This document shows positions 1 to 6,164 of a stretch of DNA of 15,459 nucleotides, in pieces. Each line of letters opens with the position of its first letter. Position 1 is the first letter of the stretch. Origin of the DNA: an uncultured Clostridia bacterium (GTDB lineage: Bacteria; Bacillota; Clostridia; TANB77; CAG-508); the NCBI GenBank assembly GCA_944390305.1, contig CALXPX010000021.1, forward strand, positions 1 to 15,459. The letters run 5' to 3'. Made by a program: the position numbers and the translations under genes. Below the pieces are notes generated by a model, which saw only the letters and a list, made by a program, of their open reading frames with translations, had not been told where the DNA came from and searched no databases.

Positions 1-2
1 AT

Positions 3-89
3 ATATCTGCAAGAGATGCTGGTAGAATAGGTGGAAACATGGTTAAGAAATTAATTCAACAAGCTGAATCTCAATTAGCTAACAAATAG
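3..89 (+). CDS. alpha/beta-type small acid-soluble spore protein (C-terminal fragment)
   Basis: The window opens inside this gene; 28 codons remain before a TAG stop at 87-89. The visible residues include ARDAGRIGGNMVKKLIQQAE, which matches the second conserved block of alpha/beta-type SASPs (normally about 60-70 residues in total). These proteins coat DNA in the forespore, protect it from UV and heat, and are degraded by the Gpr protease at germination. The GG dipeptide and the basic helix that follows are the family's DNA-binding signature. Its presence shows that the organism makes, or descends from makers of, endospores. The promoter and start lie outside the window. A strong terminator follows at 131-167. 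The family call is firm; which paralogue it is cannot be told. Confidence 0.9.
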   Translation: MSARDAGRIGGNMVKKLIQQAESQLANK

Positions 90-130
90 TTATATTAAAC
101 TTAACTTTGTGAATTAAAAAAATAATAAAG

Positions 131-167
131 AAGAAGGTGCTAATTACATATTAGTATCTTCTTTTTT
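131..167 (+). terminator. intrinsic terminator of the SASP gene
   Basis: A 14-bp stem (131-144 with 150-163, including two G-U pairs) closes a 5-nt loop and runs into a T tract at 162-167. It lies 42 nt after the SASP stop and separates it from the next gene. Confidence 0.85.
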
Positions 168-170
168 ACA

Positions 171-199
171 TTTACAAATTAACATAAATATGAAATAAT
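171..199 (+). promoter_or_regulatory. possible promoter of the C39-like peptidase gene
   Basis: TTTACA (171-176), a 17-nt spacer and AATAAT (194-199) make a fair sigma-A match. The start would fall near 205, inside the palindrome at 204-218. In such A+T-rich DNA chance matches are common, so this is tentative. Confidence 0.35.
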
Positions 200-203
200 A
201 ATA

Positions 204-218
204 TTACACATAGTGTAA
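204..218. promoter_or_regulatory. operator-like palindrome
   Basis: A perfect 6-bp inverted repeat with a 3-nt centre (TTACAC-ATA-GTGTAA) lies 23 bases before the start codon of the C39-like gene, at the predicted transcription start. Its size and position suit a dimeric repressor. No known operator consensus is matched closely enough to name a regulator. Confidence 0.4.
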
Positions 219-241
219 AAATTTATATGAGGTGAAAGAAA

Positions 242-1024
242 ATGTGTAAAACAAAATTCTTTATTCCAGATGCTCTGGTTGATCCAGAAACTTACAAAAC
301 ACGGTCTGAAATGACAAAAGCTTGTGAAGGCTTATGGACAGAATCAAAAAGGGGGTTAGAAAGCAGAAGTTTCAAAGACGTAATTGGTTATATGCCAAAA
401 GAGATTTATATTGCTTCAGATACTAGATGGAAAGACTATTCATTTGGAGCAGTAAATACCTTGCAAGATGCAGGTTGCATTGTTTTTGCTGCAAAATATT
501 TGCTAGACTTTTATGGAATACAATATTCTTCTGTAGTTGAACTTGCAGATGAAATTGCAAGTAAAAACTATAGATGTTGGCGATTTGAAAACTTTCCAAA
601 GGTATTTTCTAGCTATGAAGCCACCATTGAAGATGCTAAGCAAGTCTTGCCTGACGATTGTAATGCAAATTGCTTAGAAGAAGCGATTGATATCACAGGA
701 AAGATCGTTGGCATTGGAGGTAGGCATGTACTCTTTGATAATATAATTGCTGAGGTAAATGCAATAAAACAAATAGAAGACACAAGAATAGTAAAAATTG
801 AAGAAGCAATAAATATTCTTGAAAGAGGCGGATTTGTACCAATGCGTGTAGAGAACTCTACTTATCATGGTAACCCTACAAAAACTGGAGGTCATTTCAT
901 AACTTTGACAGCTATCGAAAACAATATGGCCAGGGTTCTTGATTCATCAGAAATTTACGGAATGAGAACTTTGCCAGCAAAACAGCTATTTCAGGCAGCA
1001 ACAGTTGCTTGGAAAGTTATGTAA
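242..1024 (+). CDS. C39-like papain-fold cysteine peptidase (orphan)
   Basis: The 260-residue product has the layout of the C39-like peptidase family. A Gly-Cys motif starts a hydrophobic helix (C79 in LQDAGCIVFAAKYLLDFYG), and there is a late Gly-Gly-His (H218 in TGGHFITLTAI) and an aspartate (D234 in RVLDSS), which together would form a Cys-His-Asp triad. Q75 may serve the oxyanion hole, although it lies 4 residues before the Cys rather than the more usual 5-6. There is no signal peptide, membrane segment, ABC transporter or bacteriocin precursor beside it, so its substrate is unknown. The start has a good RBS (GAGGTGA at 229-235). The gene's G+C (roughly 38% in sampled lines) is well above neighbours at 20-30%, it uses codons such as CGG and GGG that are rare around it, and its terminator is GC-rich. 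All this suggests recent acquisition. Fold call moderate; catalytic activity inferred. Confidence 0.6.
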   Translation: MCKTKFFIPDALVDPETYKTRSEMTKACEGLWTESKRGLESRSFKDVIGYMPKEIYIASDTRWKDYSFGAVNTLQDAGCIVFAAKYLLDFYGIQYSSVVELADEIASKNYRCWRFENFPKVFSSYEATIEDAKQVLPDDCNANCLEEAIDITGKIVGIGGRHVLFDNIIAEVNAIKQIEDTRIVKIEEAINILERGGFVPMRVENSTYHGNPTKTGGHFITLTAIENNMARVLDSSEIYGMRTLPAKQLFQAATVAWKVM

Positions 1025-1049
1025 CCTCATAATTTGCAGCTCTTGCCGC

Positions 1050-1075
1050 AAAGGCCCCTAAAAGGGGCTTTTTTT
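1050..1075 (+). terminator. GC-rich intrinsic terminator
   Basis: GCCCC pairs with GGGGC around a 5-nt loop (1054-1068), extended by one G-U and three A-T pairs, and runs into seven Ts (1069-1075). It ends the C39-like gene. Its GC-rich stem is unlike the A+T-rich terminators elsewhere in the window and fits foreign origin of this segment. Confidence 0.88.
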
Positions 1076-1123
1076 ATGAAAATAAAATGAAAAACAGAAT
1101 TTGCGGAAATTATGAAGAAACCC

Positions 1124-1152
1124 TTGCGTTATTGGAAAAATCATGATATAAT
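1124..1152 (+). promoter_or_regulatory. sigma-A promoter of rpsT
   Basis: TTGCGT (1124-1129), a 17-nt spacer and a consensus TATAAT (1147-1152). The start would be near 1159, giving a leader of about 36 nt before rpsT. Confidence 0.85.
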
Positions 1153-1194
1153 ATCATATGTTATAGTCTAATACATTAGAGGGAGGTGCAAAAC

Positions 1195-1566
1195 ATGCCA
1201 AATATAAAATCAGCTATAAAAAGAGTAAAAGTTGCAGAAACTAAAACAAAAAGAAATAATATGATAAAATCAGCATATAAAACAGCTATAAAGAAATATG
1301 AAGTAGCAAACTCTAAAGGAGAAAAAGAAGCTGTAGAATTATTGTCTTTAGCTAAAAGTAAAATAGATAGTGCTTGTTCAAAAGGAGTTATTTCTAAAAA
1401 TGCTGCGTCTAGAAAGAAATCAAGATTAGAAAGCAAATTAGCTGTAAAAGCAGAGCCTAAAAAAACTGCAGCAAAAAAAGCTGAAAAGAAGGAAGTAGTA
1501 GCTTCTGAAGTAAAAGAAGAAACTCCAAAGAAAACAACAAAGAAAACAACTAAAAAGGCTGAGTAG
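1195..1566 (+). CDS. rpsT: 30S ribosomal protein bS20 with extended C-terminal tail
   Basis: bS20 binds 16S rRNA at the base of the 30S body early in assembly. The N-terminus MPNIKSAIKRVKVAE and the Lys/Ala-rich three-helix body (about residues 1-86) are diagnostic. The ATG at 1195 is chosen over an in-frame GTG at 1186 because the GTG lies inside the ribosome binding site GGGAGG (1181-1186) and the family begins MPNIKSA. The protein is 123 residues against a usual 85-90. Residues 87-123 are a low-complexity tail of Lys, Ala, Glu and Thr with repeats such as KKTTKKTTKKAE, as in histone-like and rRNA-binding tails. The gene is a single-gene unit with its own promoter and terminator. Confidence 0.95.
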   Translation: MPNIKSAIKRVKVAETKTKRNNMIKSAYKTAIKKYEVANSKGEKEAVELLSLAKSKIDSACSKGVISKNAASRKKSRLESKLAVKAEPKKTAAKKAEKKEVVASEVKEETPKKTTKKTTKKAE

Positions 1567-1580
1567 TTAATGAAAATTAC

Positions 1581-1602
1581 TAAATAATTTCGAAATTATT
1601 TA
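1581..1602. repeat. 22-bp A+T-rich palindrome after rpsT
   Basis: The sequence TAAATAATTT-CG-AAATTATTTA is symmetrical (with a CG centre) and lies 15 bases after the rpsT stop, before the true terminator. It has no adjoining T tract and could be an mRNA 3'-end stem or chance in A+T-rich DNA. Confidence 0.4.
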
Positions 1603-1622
1603 TTTAAATAAGAGATAAAAAG

Positions 1623-1651
1623 TGAACCTAAAAGTTTTAGGTTCATTTTTT
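1623..1651. terminator. bidirectional terminator between rpsT and the FAD dehydrogenase
   Basis: A perfect 10-bp stem (1623-1632 with 1636-1645) has a 3-nt loop. On the plus strand it is followed by TTTTTT (1646-1651); on the minus strand the A-run before it supplies the U tract. It therefore serves both rpsT and the convergent gene that ends at 1674. Confidence 0.9.
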
Positions 1652-1673
1652 ATATATTTTTATTTTTTATATG

Positions 1674-3110
1674 TTAAATCTTTTTAGAAAGTATTCTTGC
1701 TAAATAAACACCAGAACAAGATGCCATCATAAGACCTCTAGTTAATCCACCACCATCTCCAATAGAGTATAGATTTTTTATACTAGTTTCAAAATTAGAA
1801 TTAATATCTATTTTATTGCTATAAAACTTAATTTCGGGACCATAAAGTAGATTATTAGGATCTGCAAATCCTTCTATTACTTTATCCATAGCACGAATAA
1901 ATTGAAGAATATCTGTCATTGTTCTGTAACCAAGTGCAAAAGTAATATCTCCAGCAACAGCCGCTTTTAATGTTGGAACAACAGAATTACGGTCTAATTC
2001 ATTTTGCCATGTTCTTTTACCTCTATAAATATCTCCAAGTCTTTGAACTACTACATTTCCATTACCAAGTTCGTTTAAATTTTTAGCAACATTTCTACCA
2101 TATTCAATAGGTTTATCAAAAGGATAATTAAAATGGTGAGAAACGAGAAGTGCTAAGTTAGTATTAGAACTTTTATTATCTTTATATGAATGACCATTTA
2201 CTAATGTTAAATTATTATCATATACTTCAGTAGAAACAAAACCACTAGGATTTTGACAAAAAGTTCTTACTTTATCTCTAAAAGGTTCAGGCTTTCCAAT
2301 AAATTTACCTTCATACATATATTTATTAATATCTTTCATAATTTCATCTGGAAGTTCATATCTAATTCCTATATCAACAATTCCTGGTTTTGTTTTTATT
2401 GAGTGTTTATAACACATATTTGTTAACCAATTTGCACCTTTTCTGCCAACAGCAATAACAACATTATCTGCATATATATCAGTTAATTCTACGTCATCAT
2501 CTATATATTTTGCTTCTTTTACTCTAACGCCTTTTACTTCATTATTCTCTATTATAATGTCAGATACAATTGTTTCAAACATCATATTTATATTATGATC
2601 TTTAAGATAATCCTGAATTAACGAGTAAAGTTCATGACTTTTTTCTGTTCCTAAATGTCTAATAGGAATACTAATTAAATTAATATTTTCTTTTTTAGCT
2701 TTATCATAAATTTTCTTTACTTCATCTTTAAATTCTATACCTTTTAAATTAGTATCTGCCCCAAAACTTAAATAAATTTGATCTGTATAATCAATTAATT
2801 CTTTTGTCTTTTGTACTCCAATATACTCATGAAGCTCTCCACCTACATATATATCATCATCATCTGGATTATATAATGAAAGTTTACCATCAGAAAAAGC
2901 ACCAGCACCAGAAAAACCACTAGTAATATTACAAAATGGTTTACATTTTATGCATTTGCCAGTTTTTTCAATAGGACAAATACGTTCTTTTATATTTTTT
3001 CCTTCTTCTATAAGAAGAATATTATTAGCCTTTTTTAATTTTATTAATTCATATGCTAAAAATACAGAGCTAGGCCCCATACCAATAATTATAACATCAT
3101 ATTTTTGCAT
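1674..3110 (-). CDS. NAD(P)/FAD-dependent dehydrogenase (COG2509-like)
   Basis: The 478-residue protein opens with a dinucleotide-binding fold (YDVIIIGMGPSS, residues 4-15) and carries the family's cysteine cluster C45, C53, C56, C60, followed by GFSGAGAFSDGKLSL (residues 65-79). It ends with a second FAD-contact motif, SIGDGGGLTRGLMMAS. This pattern is that of the uncharacterised FAD-dependent dehydrogenases common in Clostridia. The substrate is unknown; the four cysteines near FAD could hold a metal or take part in redox chemistry, which is inference. The ATG at 3110 is preferred to an in-frame GTG at 3119 because the GTG abuts the RBS GAGGAG, leaving a normal 8-9-nt spacing only for the ATG. 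A TATAAT-like -10 is visible on the minus strand (3143-3148) with no good -35. The gene is isolated by terminators on both sides. Confidence 0.85.
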   Translation of the reverse strand: MQKYDVIIIGMGPSSVFLAYELIKLKKANNILLIEEGKNIKERICPIEKTGKCIKCKPFCNITSGFSGAGAFSDGKLSLYNPDDDDIYVGGELHEYIGVQKTKELIDYTDQIYLSFGADTNLKGIEFKDEVKKIYDKAKKENINLISIPIRHLGTEKSHELYSLIQDYLKDHNINMMFETIVSDIIIENNEVKGVRVKEAKYIDDDVELTDIYADNVVIAVGRKGANWLTNMCYKHSIKTKPGIVDIGIRYELPDEIMKDINKYMYEGKFIGKPEPFRDKVRTFCQNPSGFVSTEVYDNNLTLVNGHSYKDNKSSNTNLALLVSHHFNYPFDKPIEYGRNVAKNLNELGNGNVVVQRLGDIYRGKRTWQNELDRNSVVPTLKAAVAGDITFALGYRTMTDILQFIRAMDKVIEGFADPNNLLYGPEIKFYSNKIDINSNFETSIKNLYSIGDGGGLTRGLMMASCSGVYLARILSKKI

Positions 3111-3162
3111 AAAATTCACTCCTCAATAACATTTAATTCTATATTATATATAATTTATACAT

Positions 3163-3192
3163 AAAAAAGGAGAGATAAAATCTCCCCTTTTT
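3163..3192 (-). terminator. intrinsic terminator of hpf
   Basis: On the minus strand a 12-bp stem with one G-U pair closes a short A+T-rich loop and its 3' arm ends in a run of six Us. It lies just after the hpf stop and separates hpf from the FAD dehydrogenase. Confidence 0.85.
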
Positions 3193-3199
3193 AAGTATA

Positions 3200-3730
3200 C
3201 TAATCTTCTGGCTCTAAGATACCGAAGTTCTTGCCATCTTTTAATTTATATATTACATTAACTTTATTTGTATCAACATTTATAAATGGTAAAAATTTAT
3301 TTTTTACATCTCCCTCTAAAATTAATTTAGCATCTTCTGGAGTAAGAGGTTTGATACTGTAATATATAGTTTTTATAATTTCTCCTTCTTCTGAAGCTGA
3401 TTCATTATTTACTTGATTATTCATTCTTATAGTTTCAACCATATTTTGTTTATCTTTTTTAGTCTTGCTTTTTCTTATTTGACCTTCTAATATTTCAATA
3501 TTTTTATCAATAGAAGCATATAGATCTTTACTAGCAGTAGCTGCTTTAAAAGTTTCTCCAGCGATATTTACTCTAATTTCAGCTACTTGATTATTTCCTT
3601 CTATTTTCAAAGTTGCAACTGCATCAAAATCACTTCCAAAATATTTTTCTAATTTACTAACTTTTTCATTAATATATGATTTAATAGAATCAGTTAATTC
3701 AAAATCTTTTCCTGTTATGTTTAAATTCAT
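3200..3730 (-). CDS. hpf: ribosome hibernation-promoting factor, long form
   Basis: HPF binds the decoding channel of the small subunit and, in its long form, pairs ribosomes into inactive 100S dimers in stationary phase or stress. The N-terminal HPF/RaiA domain (residues 1 to about 97) begins MNLNITGKDFELTDSIKSYI. A short hydrophilic linker follows (about 98-117), then the C-terminal dimerisation domain (about 118-174) with IKPLTPEDAKLILEG and NVDTNKVNVIYK. The length of 176 residues is normal for the long Firmicutes type. The start has the RBS AAAGGAG and a consensus promoter lies about 40 bases upstream. The leader is too short to hold the large raiA-associated RNA known from some Clostridia. 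The gene is a unit of its own, with a terminator after it. Confidence 0.95.
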   Translation of the reverse strand: MNLNITGKDFELTDSIKSYINEKVSKLEKYFGSDFDAVATLKIEGNNQVAEIRVNIAGETFKAATASKDLYASIDKNIEILEGQIRKSKTKKDKQNMVETIRMNNQVNNESASEEGEIIKTIYYSIKPLTPEDAKLILEGDVKNKFLPFINVDTNKVNVIYKLKDGKNFGILEPED

Positions 3731-3768
3731 AAAAATTCTCCTTTCTATTAAAAAGATTTTCTATCTAC

Positions 3769-3797
3769 ATTATATATGTAAATGTAAAATATTTCAA
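3769..3797 (-). promoter_or_regulatory. sigma-A promoter of hpf
   Basis: Read on the minus strand: TTGAAA (3797-3792), a 17-nt spacer and consensus TATAAT (3774-3769). The hpf start codon is about 38 bases further on. No sigma-B type motif was seen. Confidence 0.85.
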
Positions 3798-3813
3798 TAG
3801 AAAAGAGATAATT

Positions 3814-4455
3814 TTATACTAAATAAATATTTAAAAAAGATAAAAATAAATAAATAATGTAAAACACTAATTCTACAATTAAAAACATTTTAAAAGATCT
3901 TGCATCTTCACTTTCTTTATATAAATATTTAATAGCAAAAAAAGTAAAAATTGTACTAATGGCAATACAAAAATATGATATAGGATTTAGCAAAAAATAT
4001 GCTTTATCACTAACTAAAGATAATAAAGATAAAAAACTTATAAAAATAATTGGTATTTTGCAAACAATAACAGATGTAACTGTGTTAGTCAAACGATAAT
4101 CATCATCTTTACTAGGATTAAGTAAGTGAATTACTAGTGCTAAAAATCCAACAGATAAAATAGGAATTGTTAAATCACGTATAATAATCAAAATATATGT
4201 TAAACCATCATAATTATAATTGTAGCTAAATAATGAGTGTATAAATGTTACAAAAAGCCATATAAGCAAAACTAATAAAGAAACATTGAACAATTTTAAA
4301 TCTTTTGATTTACTAATTTTTTTTAATAAATTAATAGGTTTTTTAAAAAAGAGACTAAAAAAATCTTTAGAATTTTTTGTGCCGTCTCTTAAATCAACTT
4401 TCACAAATTCATCTTTAGAAGATTCAGTATTGCTGTTATTTACATTGTTTTCCAT
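3814..4455 (-). CDS. five-helix membrane protein, Yip1-like
   Basis: The 213-residue protein has a hydrophilic N-terminus (1-50, rich in Asn, Ser and Lys) and five predicted membrane helices at about 56-76, 86-112, 124-148, 153-177 and 188-212. The charged N-terminal segment followed by a compact helix bundle, with the loop NPSKDDDYRLTNTV before helix 3, resembles bacterial Yip1-type proteins, whose function is unknown; the similarity is judged by eye and is weak. The RBS AAGGAGA lies upstream of the ATG. The DUF4282 gene upstream has its own terminator, so this gene probably starts from its own promoter; TTGCAT-18-TATATT on the minus strand in 4475-4510 is a candidate. No terminator was seen after it, so transcripts may run into hpf. 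Confidence 0.6.
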   Translation of the reverse strand: MENNVNNSNTESSKDEFVKVDLRDGTKNSKDFFSLFFKKPINLLKKISKSKDLKLFNVSLLVLLIWLFVTFIHSLFSYNYNYDGLTYILIIIRDLTIPILSVGFLALVIHLLNPSKDDDYRLTNTVTSVIVCKIPIIFISFLSLLSLVSDKAYFLLNPISYFCIAISTIFTFFAIKYLYKESEDARSFKMFLIVELVFYIIYLFLSFLNIYLV

Positions 4456-4513
4456 AAGACATCTCCTTATAATTAGATTTATAAAAATATATGCCTAAGG
4501 AATAATTTTATGC

Positions 4514-4540
4514 AAAAAAAAGCGAAGAAAAATCTTCGCT
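4514..4540 (-). terminator. intrinsic terminator of the DUF4282 gene
   Basis: A perfect 8-bp stem (AGCGAAGA with TCTTCGCT, 4521-4528 and 4533-4540) has a 4-nt loop. On the minus strand its 3' arm is followed by about seven Us. It lies 7 bases after the stop of the gene ending at 4548. Confidence 0.9.
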
Positions 4541-4547
4541 AAAATAT

Positions 4548-4982
4548 TTATTTATCTTCTTTCTTTTTTTCTTTATCTTTAGATAATTTGTCATTAATTT
4601 CTGTTGTATTTTTTGTAATAACAAGAAGTAATAATGAAAATTCATAAACAACTCTTGCAACAATATTTCCTATAACTAATGTTAATAAGAATGACAAGAA
4701 ACTTGTTCCTATTAATGCAAAAGAAGAAAGTGTTATGAATAATGCTACTATTAAATAAGTAATTTTTAATAAAGCTTCCATAAACATTTTCTTAAAAGAT
4801 AAAAAGTCATAAAGCCAAGCAACAAATCCTTTAAATTTTCCTTCATTTTTCTTGCTTAAAAATAAAAAGTAAATTAATATTCCACCTACTATAGCAAGTA
4901 TTAAAGAAATTATAACCCAAATAGATGAATCTACTAAGTTATTCATTGAGCTTGAAGCTCTTAAATAATTTGATGAGTACAT
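4548..4982 (-). CDS. DUF4282 family membrane protein
   Basis: The 144-residue product has one N-terminal membrane helix (about 20-43) and a second hydrophobic pair (about 71-93 and 95-122). The core from YDFLSFKKMFMEALLKITY to YEFSLLLLVITKNTTEINDK has the DUF4282 pattern: a Phe-Asp/Lys membrane-entry motif, a gap, then a conserved R-x-x-YE-x-x-LLL helix and an Asn/Glu-rich end. Function of the family is unknown. A Lys/Glu tail ends the protein. The start is placed at 4982, where the RBS AAGGGGAG has normal spacing; an in-frame ATG at 5054 would add 24 residues but lies upstream of the likely promoter -10 (5005-5010). It is divergent from ctsR, with a 185-base shared control region. Confidence 0.75.
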   Translation of the reverse strand: MYSSNYLRASSSMNNLVDSSIWVIISLILAIVGGILIYFLFLSKKNEGKFKGFVAWLYDFLSFKKMFMEALLKITYLIVALFITLSSFALIGTSFLSFLLTLVIGNIVARVVYEFSLLLLVITKNTTEINDKLSKDKEKKKEDK

Positions 4983-5004
4983 ATAAAACTCCCCTTTCAT
5001 ATAT

Positions 5005-5034
5005 AATATAGCATAATAATAACACTTTCGACAA
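5005..5034 (-). promoter_or_regulatory. probable promoter of the DUF4282 gene
   Basis: On the minus strand TTGTCG (5034-5029), an 18-nt spacer and TATATT (5010-5005). It lies just before the RBS of the gene starting at 4982, leaving a very short leader. Confidence 0.5.
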
Positions 5035-5075
5035 AAATCGTCAATCAAAAGCATAAAAATAATTTCAAAAAACTA

Positions 5076-5104
5076 TTGACATTTTATGTAAAAGGGTATA
5101 TACT
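5076..5104 (+). promoter_or_regulatory. sigma-A promoter of the ctsR operon
   Basis: Consensus TTGACA (5076-5081), 17-nt spacer and TATACT (5099-5104). The predicted start near 5111 coincides with the first CtsR half-site, so repressor binding would block initiation. Confidence 0.9.
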
Positions 5105-5110
5105 ATTAAA

Positions 5111-5133
5111 AGTCAAAGAAAGTCAAAGTCAAA
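5111..5133 (+). promoter_or_regulatory. CtsR operator, with a third half-site
   Basis: AGTCAAA (5111-5117), GAA, AGTCAAA (5121-5127) matches the known CtsR box RGTCAAA-NAN-RGTCAAA exactly. A third AGTCAAA (5127-5133) follows, overlapping the second by one base. The operon is therefore autoregulated by CtsR and induced by heat or protein damage. Confidence 0.92.
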
Positions 5134-5167
5134 TAAAATCGAAATATGTAATATAAGGGGAGATAAA

Positions 5168-5611
5168 ATGAGAATATCAGATATAATAGAAGATTTTATT
5201 AAAGAAATGTTAGAAGATGATGACTATGCAGTAATACAAAGAAATGACTTAGCAGAGCATTTTAACTGTGTTCCATCACAAATTAACTATGTAATTTCTA
5301 CCAGATTTACGCCAATGCAAGGTTATTATGTAGAAAGCACAAGAGGTGGTGGAGGATGTATTAAAATAAAAAAGGTAAATATTACTCATAGTGATTATTT
5401 AATGCATATTATAAATAGTGTAGGAAATTCGATAACAGCTAAAGAAGTAGATATATTTGTAAAGAATTTCTTAGATTATGACATTATAGATGAAAAAGAA
5501 GCAAGATTAATAAAAGGAGCAACAAGTGACAATGTACTTACTTTGCCAAAAGAAACTAAAGATGAAATAAGAGCAAAAATTTTTAAAAATATGCTCATAA
5601 ATTTAGTTTAA
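5168..5611 (+). CDS. ctsR: transcriptional repressor of class III stress genes CtsR
   Basis: CtsR is the dimeric repressor of clp genes. The N-terminal winged helix-turn-helix (about residues 1-70) starts MRISDIIEDFIKEML and holds VPSQINYVISTRFTP, the recognition helix, and the wing STRGGGGCIKIKK. The tetraglycine loop (60-63) is the family's intrinsic thermosensor and R59 matches the wing arginine that McsB phosphorylates in Geobacillus. The C-terminal helical domain (about 75-147) is the dimer and regulation module. The length of 147 is typical. Its RBS AAGGGGAG lies 8 bases before ATG. It is the first gene of the operon and its own operator overlaps the transcription start. Confidence 0.97.
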   Translation: MRISDIIEDFIKEMLEDDDYAVIQRNDLAEHFNCVPSQINYVISTRFTPMQGYYVESTRGGGGCIKIKKVNITHSDYLMHIINSVGNSITAKEVDIFVKNFLDYDIIDEKEARLIKGATSDNVLTLPKETKDEIRAKIFKNMLINLV

Positions 5612-5630
5612 TTTTAAAGGAGGAATTAAC

Positions 5631-6164
5631 ATGTTGTGTCAAAATTGTGGAAAGAATGAGGCAAATTTTAGATATACGCAAATTATTAATGGAGTAAAAA
5701 AGGAACTTATATTATGCACAGATTGTGCTAAAAAATTAGGAGTAGATAATATAGACATACCTATAAACTTTAGTAGCTTTTTAGGAGATTTCTTTAACGA
5801 TTATGCAGAAAATAGTTTACTTCCAAGTTTTAGTACAAATGATGTAAAATGTAAAACATGTAATATGACATATAATGATTTTATTAATACTGGAATGTTT
5901 GGATGTAGTGATTGCTATGATGTTTTTTCAAATCCAATAGATTCATTACTTAAAAACTTACATGGAACATCAAAACATATAGGAAGAGGAATAAAAAGTG
6001 CTAGCTTAGAAGAAAGTCAAAAAATAAAACCTAAAAAACAAGAAAAAGATAAAAAGAAGGATGAATTAGAAAACCTAAAGAAAGACTTAGAAAAAGCAAT
6101 AAAAGAAGAAAGATATGAAGATGCTGCAAAAATAAGAGATAAAATAAAGGAGATTGATAAATAA
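5631..6164 (+). CDS. mcsA: McsA, zinc-finger activator of protein arginine kinase
   Basis: McsA activates the arginine kinase McsB and helps control CtsR. Two zinc-binding modules of four cysteines are visible: C3, C6, C29, C32 and C74, C77, C92, C95. A Lys/Glu-rich linker follows, and the C-terminus (about 143-177, ELENLKKDLEKAIKEERYED) is a UVR-type coiled helix hairpin, the same module found in ClpC and UvrB. Length 177 is typical. The RBS AAAGGAGG precedes the ATG 19 bases after ctsR. The TAA stop shares one base with the ATG of mcsB (TAATG), indicating translational coupling and equal amounts of the two partners. Confidence 0.95.
   Translation: MLCQNCGKNEANFRYTQIINGVKKELILCTDCAKKLGVDNIDIPINFSSFLGDFFNDYAENSLLPSFSTNDVKCKTCNMTYNDFINTGMFGCSDCYDVFSNPIDSLLKNLHGTSKHIGRGIKSASLEESQKIKPKKQEKDKKKDELENLKKDLEKAIKEERYEDAAKIRDKIKEIDK

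Noticed and set aside
1186..1194. In-frame GTG start of rpsT three codons upstream
   Set aside because: The GTG is part of the Shine-Dalgarno region, and the bS20 family begins MPNIKSA, which the ATG at 1195 gives.
3111..3119. In-frame GTG start of the FAD dehydrogenase
   Set aside because: It abuts the RBS GAGGAG; only the ATG at 3110 has normal spacing.
3731..3813. raiA-associated large RNA upstream of hpf
   Set aside because: The promoter is about 40 bases before the start codon, leaving no room for it.
4983..5054. Longer start of the DUF4282 protein at 5054
   Set aside because: It lies upstream of the likely -10, has no good RBS, and the ATG at 4982 has AAGGGGAG at ideal spacing.
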